From Mucilaginibacter mallensis (lineage in GTDB: Bacteria; Bacteroidota; Bacteroidia; Sphingobacteriales; Sphingobacteriaceae), in NCBI RefSeq assembly GCF_900105165.1, contig NZ_LT629740.1, forward strand, positions 434,001-498,000: a stretch of DNA of 64,000 nucleotides. The letters run 5' to 3'. Below the pieces are notes generated by a model. That model saw only the letters and a list, made by a program, of their open reading frames with translations. It did not search any database and had not been told where the DNA came from. Shown piece after piece: positions 47,429 through 56,388 of this stretch (positions within the stretch are counted from its first letter, which is position 1; every line of letters starts with the position of its first letter). The position numbers and the translations under genes were made by a program.

Positions 47429-47528
47429 AAACGCACATTTGTGACGTCCGCATTAAAAAAACTGCATATTTTGCACAGCGCACATATGCATATCAAAACA
47501 ATCTGCATATTTGCACATCCGCATATTA
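47429..47528. repeat. Intergenic repeat, family D (ATGTGCAAAT words), copy 3
   Basis: Words in reverse orientation, CGCACATTTGTG, GCATATTTTGCACA, CACATATGCATATC and GCATATTTGCACATCCGCATA, fill the spacer between the AraC gene and the arginase-like gene and run to 7 bases before the next ATG. Confidence 0.75.
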
Positions 47529-47534
47529 TAAAAC

Positions 47535-48716
47535 ATGTCTTTATCTGATTTTTTTACCCCGGTTGATCTTAAAACTATAACACCTAAAAACGGTTATTAT
47601 GCCAGTCATATGGGCGACAGGATAGAACAATATGCTGCTGATTCCCTTGACCAGGAGCAAAAAATAGATATCGCCATTATTGGGGTAATGGAGGATCGTA
47701 ATGCCGTGGATAACTCCGGCTGTGCGCTGGCACCCGATTATGTACGCGAAAAACTTTACCTGCTTAACGAGGGGAATTACAACACCAAAATTGTTGATTT
47801 TGGCAATATAAAACCTGGTGCTACTATAACTGACACTTACTTCGCCCTAAAAACGGTGGTTGAGGAACTGGTTAAAAAAGATATCATCCCCATCATCATA
47901 GGTGGTGGGCAGGATCTTACCTATGCCCAATACATGGGTTATGAAAACCTGGAGCAAAGAGTTGACCTGGTAGTTATCGATTCGCATTTCGACCTGGATG
48001 ATGATGCCTTTGGCGATACCATCGAAACCACATCGCAATCATACCTGAGCAAAATATTTTTGCACGAGCCTAATTTCCTGTTCAACTTTAGTAACCTGGG
48101 TTACCAGACTTATTTTATTAGTCAGGCAGGTTTGCGGGTGATGGAAAAATTGTTTTTCGATGCACATCGTTTAGGCGCACTAAGCGGCAATATAGCCGTT
48201 GCTGAACCCATTATCCGCAACGCGAGCATGATCAGTTTTGATGTAAATGCCATCCGCTCGTCTGATGCGATGGGCAGTGCTAATGCTACCCCAAATGGCT
48301 TTTATGCTGAGGAAGCATGCCAGCTTTGCCGCTACGCAGGTTTTAATGATAAGCTAACTTCCATAGGCTTTTACGAGTTTAGCCCGGCTTATGATAGTAA
48401 CGGCCAAACTGCTACGCTGGTAGCGCAAATGATATGGTATTTTATTGATGGTTTTTATAACCGTAAAAAAGATTTCCCGCTCAACCCGAAATCGCAATAC
48501 CTGATTTATAAAACCAGTTTAAAGCACGATGAGCATGAAGTGGTGTTTGTAAAAAGCAAAAAATCAGACCGCTGGTGGATGCAGGTGCCTTACCCAAACA
48601 CTGGCTCTATTAACGAGCGTTTCCATTTAGTGCCTTGTCAATATAATGATTACAAGACCGCTGTTTCCGGCGAAATGCCTGATCTTTGGTGGCGTACTTA
48701 CCAAAAACTCATCTGA
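47535..48716 (+). CDS. Arginase/formimidoylglutamase-fold protein with missing metal ligands
   Basis: A 393-residue ureohydrolase-fold protein usually annotated as formimidoylglutamase in Bacteroidota. The three metal blocks are visible but two ligands are changed: block 1 is GGGQD (Gln126 where His is expected), block 2 DSHFD keeps Asp149, His151 and Asp153, and block 3 SFDVN keeps Asp236 but has Asn238 in place of Asp. Each of the two manganese sites of arginase would thus lose one ligand. The extra C-terminal 90 residues (SKKSDRWWMQVPYP) have no counterpart in arginase. No other histidine-degradation gene is near. A binding rather than catalytic role is possible. Confidence 0.82.
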   Translation: MSLSDFFTPVDLKTITPKNGYYASHMGDRIEQYAADSLDQEQKIDIAIIGVMEDRNAVDNSGCALAPDYVREKLYLLNEGNYNTKIVDFGNIKPGATITDTYFALKTVVEELVKKDIIPIIIGGGQDLTYAQYMGYENLEQRVDLVVIDSHFDLDDDAFGDTIETTSQSYLSKIFLHEPNFLFNFSNLGYQTYFISQAGLRVMEKLFFDAHRLGALSGNIAVAEPIIRNASMISFDVNAIRSSDAMGSANATPNGFYAEEACQLCRYAGFNDKLTSIGFYEFSPAYDSNGQTATLVAQMIWYFIDGFYNRKKDFPLNPKSQYLIYKTSLKHDEHEVVFVKSKKSDRWWMQVPYPNTGSINERFHLVPCQYNDYKTAVSGEMPDLWWRTYQKLI

Positions 48717-48744
48717 TAGAATAATTCTGAGCGCATTTTTACGT

Positions 48745-48752
48745 TACCTTTG
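48745..48752 (+). promoter_or_regulatory. Candidate -7 element (TACCTTTG) for the first thioredoxin gene
   Basis: Exact TAnnTTTG match 17 bases ahead of ATG 48770, leaving a leader of about 12 bases and excluding the upstream GTG at 48764 as the likely start. Confidence 0.5.
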
Positions 48753-48769
48753 TTAGTATTATTGTGTTT

Positions 48770-49924
48770 ATGAAAAAAATATTCGTTTTTATTATAGCAT
48801 TGTTGCCGTCACTGGCCTTTGCGCAAACAACATCTCCTACAGTTTCAACATTTACCATCCAGGGTAAAGTTGGCAGTTTAAATGCACCTGTGCGTGCTTA
48901 CCTGTTTTACCAGTTAGGCGCCAATAAGATAATCGACTCATCTGAAATTGTACAAGGCAGTTTCAAGTTTTCCGGTCAGGTAATGGACCCAAGTCAGGCT
49001 TTATTGGTTATAGACCATAAAGGCCTTGGTTCAGCATACCTGGATGAAAAATCGCTTGATGGCTTAAGCTTTTATGTTGAAAAAGGCACAATGGCAGTAG
49101 TGAGTACAACCGATTCCATTGGGAAAGCGCAGATCACCGGCTCAGCAGTTAATGATGCTTATAAAAGATTAATGGTGGATTTAACGCCTGTTATCACTAA
49201 AGCAAAAGCAATTAAAACCGAAGAAAGCGCAACCCCTGCGGCGCAACAAAACACCGAAGCATACCAAACTGCCGAAGACGCCAAGCACAAAGCGTTGGCC
49301 GACGAGCAAACCGCTATCTTCGAAAAATTCATAAAAAGCAATCCTGATAATTATTTCAGCCTGATCGTACTGAGCTCTTTAGGCCCATCGCCTGATTATT
49401 TAGTATTGAATGATCTATATAACTCATTGTCGCAAAACTTAAAAGATACAGAGCAGGGTAAGGTGATCAGAAAAGGGATTGATGGTTTAAAATCTACTGC
49501 CTTAGGTTCAATAGCGCCTGATTTTACGCAGAGCGATCCTGATGGTAAGCCGGTTACTTTATCATCTTTTAGAGGTAAATATGTACTGATAGATTTTTGG
49601 GCGTCATGGTGCGGCCCTTGCCGCCAGGAAAACCCGAACGTGGTAAAGGCCTACAATAAATTCAAAACAAAAAACTTCACCATCATAGGCGTATCGCTTG
49701 ATAAATCAAATGGTAAAGCCGATTGGGTAGCCGCTATCAAAAATGATGGCTTGGCATGGACACAGGTATCAGATCTTAACGCCTGGAGCAACCAGGTGGC
49801 GGTTCTGTATGCAGTACAATCCATCCCGCATAATTTCCTGCTCGACCCAACAGGAAAGATCATCGCCAAGGACCTGCGTGGTGCAGATCTTGACAATAAA
49901 CTGTCAGCGATATTCGGCAAGTAG
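48770..49924 (+). CDS. DUF4369 / TlpA-like periplasmic thioredoxin-fold protein (paralogue 1)
   Basis: The 384-residue protein has a signal peptide (1-18, ending AFAQ), an N-terminal DUF4369 beta domain (about 28-130, FTIQGKVGSLNAPVRAYLFY), a helical middle and a C-terminal thioredoxin fold with the redox motif WCGPC at 280-284 and a cis-Pro in SIPHNFLLDP. It probably reduces disulphides or apo-cytochrome partners in the periplasm. A paralogue with the same domain order follows 236 bases later; the spacer is a family A palindrome. Confidence 0.9.
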   Translation: MKKIFVFIIALLPSLAFAQTTSPTVSTFTIQGKVGSLNAPVRAYLFYQLGANKIIDSSEIVQGSFKFSGQVMDPSQALLVIDHKGLGSAYLDEKSLDGLSFYVEKGTMAVVSTTDSIGKAQITGSAVNDAYKRLMVDLTPVITKAKAIKTEESATPAAQQNTEAYQTAEDAKHKALADEQTAIFEKFIKSNPDNYFSLIVLSSLGPSPDYLVLNDLYNSLSQNLKDTEQGKVIRKGIDGLKSTALGSIAPDFTQSDPDGKPVTLSSFRGKYVLIDFWASWCGPCRQENPNVVKAYNKFKTKNFTIIGVSLDKSNGKADWVAAIKNDGLAWTQVSDLNAWSNQVAVLYAVQSIPHNFLLDPTGKIIAKDLRGADLDNKLSAIFGK

Positions 49925-49928
49925 GTTT

Positions 49929-50115
49929 TAAGAATCAAGATTTAAGAGCCAGGAATCAGGATAAGAAGAGTATACCAACGTTTCTGATCCTGATTTTTGA
50001 CTCTTTGCTTTTTATATTATGGCCCTTCATCTTGATTCCTGGCTATTGAATCTTGATTCTTTCTCAATTCCTGACGCTATCCTGACTCTTGATTCTTAAA
50101 TCTTGACTCTTTTTC
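49929..50115. repeat. Intergenic imperfect palindrome, family A (AATCAAGA words), copy 3 (longest)
   Basis: About 187 bases of AAGAATCAAGATTTAAGAGCC-type words followed by a longer array of complementary words such as TCTTGATTCCTGGC, GAATCTTGATTCT, GACTCTTGATTC and AAATCTTGACTC. The right side has more units than the left, as if units had been added by slippage. Confidence 0.88.
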
Positions 50116-50160
50116 CTACTTTTATGGCTGACCTTATTTAATAGATAATAAACAATAACA

Positions 50161-51303
50161 ATGAAAAAACTAATTCTATTCATGCTGGTGGCATCACCGG
50201 CTGTGCTGTTTGCACAGGAAAAATATGTGATAAAGGGCAAGGTTGGCTCAGTTAACCCACCTTCAAAAATATTCTTAACTTATAGTGCCGATGGCAAACG
50301 TATGTCGGATTCGACTGCGATAAAAAATGGCGCATTCCAGTTCAGTGGCGAAGTAAAAGATATAAGCCAGGCTACATTGCTGCTGGATTATAAAGGTATC
50401 GGGATTATGAATATCGACAGGAAATCAAAACAGGATGTCGTTTCTGTGTTCCTGGTTAATGGTACAACCACAATTAACAGCGCCGATTCATTATCACACG
50501 CTACAGTTACCGGCACAAAGGTAAACGAGGATAATGTACGTTATAAAACATTTGTAAAACCTGCTACCGATGCGGAAGATGCATTAACCGCGGAGTATTA
50601 TGCTGCACCAAAAGAGAAAAGGGAAACCAAGGAATTTGGCGACTATATCGATAAAAAAGATAGCGTGATAGGCGTACAATCAAAGGAGCTGAATAAACAG
50701 TTCATCGCGGCAAACCCTGATTCATACATGAGCCTGCAAGCATTAAGAGGTATGGGCGGCCCATATCCTGATCCGAATGAATTGCAGCCGGTGTTCTCAA
50801 AATTATCACCATCGTTGCAAAAAAGCGCGGCCGGTGTAAAATACCAAACTTATTTAAACACGCTAAAAGCGGTAGCAGTTGGCGCAATGGCTCCTGACTT
50901 TGCCCAGGCTGATACCAATGGTAAAATGATCAGTCTGTCATCATTCAAAGGTAAATATGTGCTGGTTGATTTTTGGGCATCATGGTGCGGTCCTTGCCGT
51001 GCCGAAAACCCTAACGTGGTAAAGGCATTCAATAACTATAAAGGCAAAAACTTTACCATATTGGGCGTATCGTTGGATAGGCCGGGTAAAAGAGATGCAT
51101 GGATCAAAGCCATTAATCACGATGGGTTAACCTGGAACCATGTATCCGATCTTAAATTCTGGGATAATGATGCAGCCAAATTATACGGCATACAAGCCAT
51201 TCCCCAAAACCTGCTGATAGACCCAAGCGGAAAGATCATAGCCAAAGATCTTTTTGGTGATGATTTAGAGAAGAAATTAGCGGAGCTATTCGGGAAGATT
51301 TAG
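50161..51303 (+). CDS. DUF4369 / TlpA-like periplasmic thioredoxin-fold protein (paralogue 2)
   Basis: A 380-residue protein with signal peptide (1-18, ending LFAQ), DUF4369 domain (YVIKGKVGSVNPPSKIFLTY in parts), helical linker and thioredoxin fold with WCGPC at 275-279 and cis-Pro in AIPQNLLIDP. It is closely similar to the preceding gene, especially in the thioredoxin half (the same ENPNVVKA stretch after the active site), and is clearly a tandem duplicate. The central region differs more, so the partners may differ. Convergent with purD. Confidence 0.9.
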   Translation: MKKLILFMLVASPAVLFAQEKYVIKGKVGSVNPPSKIFLTYSADGKRMSDSTAIKNGAFQFSGEVKDISQATLLLDYKGIGIMNIDRKSKQDVVSVFLVNGTTTINSADSLSHATVTGTKVNEDNVRYKTFVKPATDAEDALTAEYYAAPKEKRETKEFGDYIDKKDSVIGVQSKELNKQFIAANPDSYMSLQALRGMGGPYPDPNELQPVFSKLSPSLQKSAAGVKYQTYLNTLKAVAVGAMAPDFAQADTNGKMISLSSFKGKYVLVDFWASWCGPCRAENPNVVKAFNNYKGKNFTILGVSLDRPGKRDAWIKAINHDGLTWNHVSDLKFWDNDAAKLYGIQAIPQNLLIDPSGKIIAKDLFGDDLEKKLAELFGKI

Positions 51304-51310
51304 TTTTTAT

Positions 51311-51488
51311 TAGTCCGAAAGTCGGGAAGTCCGAAAGTCGGAAAGAAAGAAGATTAGTCCGAAAGTCTGAAAAGACAGAAAGTCCGAAAGTAAGAGCTTA
51401 ACGCGCTTAAACTTTCGGACTTTCGTTTTTCTATAAATGATAAGTGCAGCTACTTCCAGACTTACGGACTTTCCGTCTTTCGGACTTA
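51311..51488. repeat. Intergenic palindrome, family B (GTCCGAAA words), copy 2
   Basis: About 178 bases between convergent genes: left half TTAGTCCGAAAGTCGGGAAG, CCGAAAGTCGGAAAG and AGAAAGTCCGAAAGTAAG, right half CTTTCGGACTTTCG, TTCCAGACTTACGG and CCGTCTTTCGGACTTA, with an AAGCGCGTTAAG-type centre. It uses the same word as 43699-43811. Confidence 0.93.
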
Positions 51489-51489
51489 C

Positions 51490-52764
51490 CTACAACAAAT
51501 CAAACCCGATATCTTTCCTGAAATACATACCATCGTAATAAATACGGCTGGCATCAGCAGTTGCTTGTTGCAACGCGGTGAACATATCATCCTGCAACGA
51601 GGTAATAGCTATTACCCTGCCGCCTGAAGTTTTTATCTCATTCCCATCGGTATAAGTACCTGCATGGAAAACATAGGAATCGCGGATATTTTCCATACCT
51701 GTCATCACCCTGTCTTTTACATAAGTGCCGGGGTATCCGCCTGCAACCATCATTACGGTAGCAGCTACTTTGCTGGATATGATGAGCTCCTTCTCGTTCA
51801 AATTACCTTCGGCTACGCCTGATAATAATTCAACAAAGTCTGATTCTATACGTGGCAATACGCTTTCCGTTTCCGGGTCGCCCATGCGGCAATTGTATTC
51901 TATCATGTAAGGGTCGCCATCGCAGTTCATCAGCCCTATAAAAATAAAACCTTTATAAGGGATGTTCTCGCTTTTCAGTCCTTCAATAGTTGGGATGATA
52001 ATACGGTCCTCTATCTTCTTCAAAAACACTTCATCCGCAAACGGAACAGGTGAAACCGAACCCATGCCGCCGGTATTTAAGCCGGTGTCTCCTTCACCAA
52101 TGCGTTTATAATCTTTTGCTGATGGCAGTATTTTATAGTTATTGCCATCGGTAAGCACAAAAACCGATAGCTCAATACCCTGTAAAAATTGCTCAACCAC
52201 AACCTTTGCGCTGGCTGCGCCAAATTTGGCATTGGTAAGCATTTCAATTAATTCTTCCTGGGCTTCCTGCACGGTAAGGCATATCAGTACGCCTTTGCCA
52301 GCTGCAAGTCCGTCAGCTTTTAAAACAATGGGCAGGCCTATTGTTGGCAGGTAGTCGAAACCTTCCTGCAAAGTTTCGCGGGTAAATGTTTTTGATGCCG
52401 CTGCCGGGATGTTATGGCGCTCCATAAATTGTTTGGAGAAATCTTTGCTGCCTTCCAGTTGCGCACCTTCGGCCTGCGGACCAATAACCGGGATGCCTTT
52501 CAACTGCTCATCCGCCAGGAAAAAATCATGCACGCCTTTAACCAATGGTTCTTCAGGGCCAACCAATACCAGGTTAATGCCTTTCTCCAAAACCAATTGT
52601 TTAATGCCTTCAAAATCAGTAACGGCTATGTTTACATTAGTTCCATACTGGCCGGTGCCGGCATTACCGGGCGCTATAAAAAGCTGCCCGCATTTTTTAC
52701 TTTGTGATAGTTTCCAGGCAAAGGCGCTTTCCCTTCCGCCCGAACCTAAGATCAGGATGTTCAT
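51490..52764 (-). CDS. purD: Phosphoribosylamine-glycine ligase
   Basis: ATP-grasp enzyme that makes glycinamide ribonucleotide, step two of purine synthesis. The 424-residue monofunctional protein starts MNILILGSGGRE and has LVLVGPEEPLV, the ATP-grasp KADGLAAGKGV stretch, GDTGLNTGGMGSVSP and the metal-binding MIEYNCRMGDPE. Length is standard. A reverse-strand -7 element lies 6 bases upstream of the ATG. It is divergent from secA across a large family D palindrome. Confidence 0.97.
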   Translation of the reverse strand: MNILILGSGGRESAFAWKLSQSKKCGQLFIAPGNAGTGQYGTNVNIAVTDFEGIKQLVLEKGINLVLVGPEEPLVKGVHDFFLADEQLKGIPVIGPQAEGAQLEGSKDFSKQFMERHNIPAAASKTFTRETLQEGFDYLPTIGLPIVLKADGLAAGKGVLICLTVQEAQEELIEMLTNAKFGAASAKVVVEQFLQGIELSVFVLTDGNNYKILPSAKDYKRIGEGDTGLNTGGMGSVSPVPFADEVFLKKIEDRIIIPTIEGLKSENIPYKGFIFIGLMNCDGDPYMIEYNCRMGDPETESVLPRIESDFVELLSGVAEGNLNEKELIISSKVAATVMMVAGGYPGTYVKDRVMTGMENIRDSYVFHAGTYTDGNEIKTSGGRVIAITSLQDDMFTALQQATADASRIYYDGMYFRKDIGFDLL

Positions 52765-52769
52765 GGGGG

Positions 52770-52777
52770 CAAAGATA
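52770..52777 (-). promoter_or_regulatory. Candidate -7 element (TATCTTTG) for purD
   Basis: Exact TAnnTTTG on the reverse strand, 6 bases before the ATG at 52764. A TTG lies 16 bases further upstream, which sits inside the family D repeat, so the repeat may supply part of the promoter. Confidence 0.5.
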
Positions 52778-52787
52778 GGTTTTTTAT

Positions 52788-52949
52788 GATGTGCAAATGT
52801 GCGGATGAAGTCTTTTTAATGTGCAGATATGCAAATGTGCGGATGTGCAAATGAAGCGTAACTTAATATTGATTCCCAAATCATCCGCGCATCTGCATAT
52901 CCACGGTTGAAGTTATCTGCACATCCGCACATTTGCATATCTGCACATC
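52788..52949. repeat. Intergenic palindrome, family D (ATGTGCAAAT words), copy 4 (largest)
   Basis: Left half GATGTGCAAATGTGCGGATG and ATGTGCAGATATGCAAATG plus GCGGATGTGCAAATG; right half GCGCATCTGCATATCC, TCTGCACATCCGCAC and ATTTGCATATCTGCACATC. The halves pair to give a long hairpin in the 300-base spacer between divergent purD and secA; the remainder of that spacer holds their two -7 elements and nothing else that I can see. Confidence 0.9.
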
Positions 52950-52988
52950 AAACAATCGTTTTGCACATCTAAATCAATACTAATTTCT

Positions 52989-52996
52989 TACATTTG
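52989..52996 (+). promoter_or_regulatory. Candidate -7 element (TACATTTG) for secA
   Basis: Exact TAnnTTTG match 69 bases ahead of ATG 53065, giving an ordinary leader of roughly 60 bases, unlike the very short leaders suggested for several other genes here. Confidence 0.45.
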
Positions 52997-53064
52997 CCTG
53001 TCATTATGGCTTTATAATTTGCTATGGCGCAATTGTTGAGTTGGGATGATTATATCAAATTAAT

Positions 53065-56000
53065 ATGTTAGATTTTATTAGTAAGCTTTTTGGAAGCAAA
53101 TCAGAACGGGATGTAAAAAGCATATTGCCTTTAGTTGAAAAAGTAAAGGCCGAATTTGCTAAACTCGATAATATAAGCAATGATGAGCTCAGGGCTAAAA
53201 CCATAGATTTTAAAGAAACAATTAAGGTTGGGCTTGCTGGTATTGATGCTGAAATACAGGCTATTAAAGACAGGACAGAGAATGAACTGGACATGGATGT
53301 AGCCGAAAAAGTAGAGCTGTATACCCAACTGGATAAGCTGGAGAAAGACCGTAATAAAGAACTGGAAGATATATTGATGAATATATTGCCTGAAGCTTTT
53401 GCTGTGGTTAAAGAAACAGCCCGCCGCCTAAAGGAAAATAAATCCATCGAGGTTACTGCCACACAGTTTGACCGTGAACTGGCTGCCAAAAAGAACAATG
53501 TTATTATAAAAGATGACAAAGCTATACACAGTAGTACCTGGTTAGCTGCTGGTAATGAAGTTACCTGGGATATGGTACACTACGATGTACAGCTGATTGG
53601 CGGTATAGTATTACACCAGGGTAAAATTGCCGAAATGGCCACAGGTGAAGGTAAAACGCTGGTAGCTACATTGCCTGCTTATTTAAATGCTTTGGCAGGG
53701 CAGGGTGTACACATAGTTACTGTGAATGATTACCTGGCCCGTCGTGACTCTGAGTGGATGGGGCCTTTGTATGAGTTCCACGGCTTATCTGTTGATTGTA
53801 TCGATAAACATGAGCCAAACTCCGAAGAGCGCCGTTTAGCATATCTGGCCGATATTACTTTTGGTACCAATAACGAATTTGGTTTTGATTACCTGCGTGA
53901 CAATATGACACGCAGTCCTGAAGAATTGGTACAACGCAAGCTGCATTATGCCATGGTGGATGAGGTTGACTCCGTGTTGATTGACGATGCACGTACACCA
54001 TTAATTATATCAGGCCCTATACCACGCGGCGATGAGCATGAGTTTTATGACCTGAAACCACGTATAGAACGTTTGGTAAATGCACAAAAATCATATGTTA
54101 ATACGGTATTAAACGAAGCTAAAAAATTAATAGCTGAAGGCAAAAGCGGCCCCGATGAAGGTGGTTTGGCTTTATTGCGTGCTTACAGGGGGTTACCTAA
54201 AAGCAAAGCCTTAATTAAATATTTAAGCGAAGGCGGCAACAGGCAGCTTTTACTTAAAACCGAGGGTTATTACATGCAGGACCAAAACAAGGAAATGCAT
54301 AAGGTTGATGCCGAGCTGTTCTTTATAATCGACGAAAAAAACAACCAGGTTGAACTGGCAGAAAAAGGCATCGAACTGATCACTGCATCAGGCGAAGACC
54401 CGCACTTTTTTATAATGCCCGATGTAGGTACCGAGATAGCCGACATTGAAAAAGGTACTATGCCTGCCGAAGAAAAGATTACAAGGAAAGATGAGCTGAT
54501 GCGTGATTTTTCTATAAAATCAGAACGTATCCACTCTGTTAACCAATTATTAAAAGCATACACGCTATTTGAAAAGGATACCGAATATATCCTTGACGAA
54601 GGCAAGGTGAAGATTGTTGATGAGCAAACGGGCCGCGTACTGGATGGCCGCCGTTACTCAGACGGTTTACACCAGGCAATAGAGGCAAAGGAAAATGTTA
54701 AGGTAGAAGACGCCACACAAACATTTGCTACCATTACACTGCAAAACTACTTCCGTATGTACCATAAGCTTTGCGGTATGACGGGTACTGCCGTTACCGA
54801 AGCAGGTGAGTTTTGGCAGATCTACAAACTGGATGTGGTTGAAATACCAACCAACACACCAACCAGCCGTTCAGATATGCAGGACCTGGTTTACCGTACC
54901 GTACGTGAAAAATACAACGCGGTAGCTGACGAGATCGTTAAATTAACAACAGCTGGCCGCCCGGTACTGGTAGGTACAACATCGGTTGAAATTTCTGAAT
55001 TATTGAGCCGTATGCTTAAGCTGCGCGGCATAAAACATAACGTACTGAACGCCAAAATGCACCAGAAAGAGGCCGATATTGTGGCTGAAGCTGGTAAAAC
55101 GAGCACGGTGACCATTGCTACCAACATGGCTGGTCGTGGTACGGATATAAAATTAGGGCCAAATGTTAAGGACGCCGGTGGTTTAGCCATTGTGGGTACC
55201 GAAAGGCATGAGTCGCGCCGTGTTGACAGGCAGTTGCGTGGTCGTGCTGGTCGCCAGGGCGATCCGGGATCAAGCCAGTTCTTCGTATCCTTAGAGGATA
55301 ACCTGATGCGTTTGTTCGGCTCAGAGCGTATATCAAGTATGATGGTACGTATGGGTGTTGAAGAGGGCGAAGTGATACAGCACTCTATGATCTCAAAATC
55401 AATTGAGCGCGCGCAAAAGAAAGTGGAAGAAAATAACTTTGGCATACGTAAACGCTTGCTGGAGTATGATGATGTGATGAACTCACAACGTACGGTTATC
55501 TACTCAAAACGTAAAAATGCCCTGTTTGGCGAACGTTTGGATGTTGACCTGAGCAATACTATTTATGATGTTGTTGAAGACATTGTTATAGAATTTAAGG
55601 AGCAAAATAATTACGAAGGTTTCCAGCTTGAAGTGATCCGTTTATTCTCTGTGGATATTGAGACTACTGAAGATGAATTCGGTCATATGTCTGTTGCTAA
55701 TCTTACTGAAAAAACTTTTGCTGACGTAATGGCATTCTACAAGCGTAAGGCTGAGGCTATCGCTAATCAGGCATACCCTGTACTAAAGGATGTTTATGAT
55801 ACCCGCGGCGAGTATGTGGAAAATATTATGGTGCCATTTACTGATGGTATACATGGTATTCAAATAGCTGTTCCGCTTAAAAAAGCTATCCAGAACCATG
55901 GTTTGGAAGTGTTTAAATCATTTGAAAAAATGGTAGCGCTTTCGCAGATAGATGATGCATGGAAAGAACACCTGCATGAGATGGATGAGTTAAAGCAATC

Positions 56001-56376
56001 TGTACAAAATGCGGTTTACGAACAAAAGGACCCTTTATTGGTTTATAAGTTTGAGGCTTTTGAGTTGTTCAGAAATATGCTTGCCGCTGTTAATAAAGAG
56101 ATGGTGAGCTTCCTGTTCAGAGGCGGTATACCGGTTCAGCAGCAGGCGGAAGATGTTCGCGAAGCTAAACCGCAGCCACGCACGGATATGAAAAAAATGC
56201 GTACCTCAAAACCTGAGTTAGTTAGCCAGGGCACGGGTATACCTATGCTTGATGATACCCGTGAGCCACAAAAAGCTACCCCGGTACGCGTTGAGCAAAA
56301 AGTAGGGCGTAATGATGCCTGCCCTTGCGGAAGCGGTAAAAAGTTTAAAAACTGCCACGGTCAGGGCCTGGCGTAA
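53065..56376 (+). CDS. secA: Protein translocase motor ATPase SecA
   Basis: Drives preproteins through SecYEG. The 1103-residue protein is about 200 residues longer than E. coli SecA, as usual in Bacteroidota. The extra length includes insertions near residues 60-110 and 125-165, ahead of and around the first nucleotide-binding domain. Seen are Walker A ATGEGKT (about 193-199), the [19 protein letters not shown] stretch, the second-domain [22 protein letters not shown] and the C-terminal SEC-C zinc motif [14 protein letters not shown], which binds SecB or ribosomes. It is followed 12 bases later by the SPOR gene, whose first codons contain a hairpin. Confidence 0.97.
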   Translation: MLDFISKLFGSKSERDVKSILPLVEKVKAEFAKLDNISNDELRAKTIDFKETIKVGLAGIDAEIQAIKDRTENELDMDVAEKVELYTQLDKLEKDRNKELEDILMNILPEAFAVVKETARRLKENKSIEVTATQFDRELAAKKNNVIIKDDKAIHSSTWLAAGNEVTWDMVHYDVQLIGGIVLHQGKIAEMATGEGKTLVATLPAYLNALAGQGVHIVTVNDYLARRDSEWMGPLYEFHGLSVDCIDKHEPNSEERRLAYLADITFGTNNEFGFDYLRDNMTRSPEELVQRKLHYAMVDEVDSVLIDDARTPLIISGPIPRGDEHEFYDLKPRIERLVNAQKSYVNTVLNEAKKLIAEGKSGPDEGGLALLRAYRGLPKSKALIKYLSEGGNRQLLLKTEGYYMQDQNKEMHKVDAELFFIIDEKNNQVELAEKGIELITASGEDPHFFIMPDVGTEIADIEKGTMPAEEKITRKDELMRDFSIKSERIHSVNQLLKAYTLFEKDTEYILDEGKVKIVDEQTGRVLDGRRYSDGLHQAIEAKENVKVEDATQTFATITLQNYFRMYHKLCGMTGTAVTEAGEFWQIYKLDVVEIPTNTPTSRSDMQDLVYRTVREKYNAVADEIVKLTTAGRPVLVGTTSVEISELLSRMLKLRGIKHNVLNAKMHQKEADIVAEAGKTSTVTIATNMAGRGTDIKLGPNVKDAGGLAIVGTERHESRRVDRQLRGRAGRQGDPGSSQFFVSLEDNLMRLFGSERISSMMVRMGVEEGEVIQHSMISKSIERAQKKVEENNFGIRKRLLEYDDVMNSQRTVIYSKRKNALFGERLDVDLSNTIYDVVEDIVIEFKEQNNYEGFQLEVIRLFSVDIETTEDEFGHMSVANLTEKTFADVMAFYKRKAEAIANQAYPVLKDVYDTRGEYVENIMVPFTDGIHGIQIAVPLKKAIQNHGLEVFKSFEKMVALSQIDDAWKEHLHEMDELKQSVQNAVYEQKDPLLVYKFEAFELFRNMLAAVNKEMVSFLFRGGIPVQQQAEDVREAKPQPRTDMKKMRTSKPELVSQGTGIPMLDDTREPQKATPVRVEQKVGRNDACPCGSGKKFKNCHGQGLA

Positions 56377-56388
56377 TTACTACAAGGG

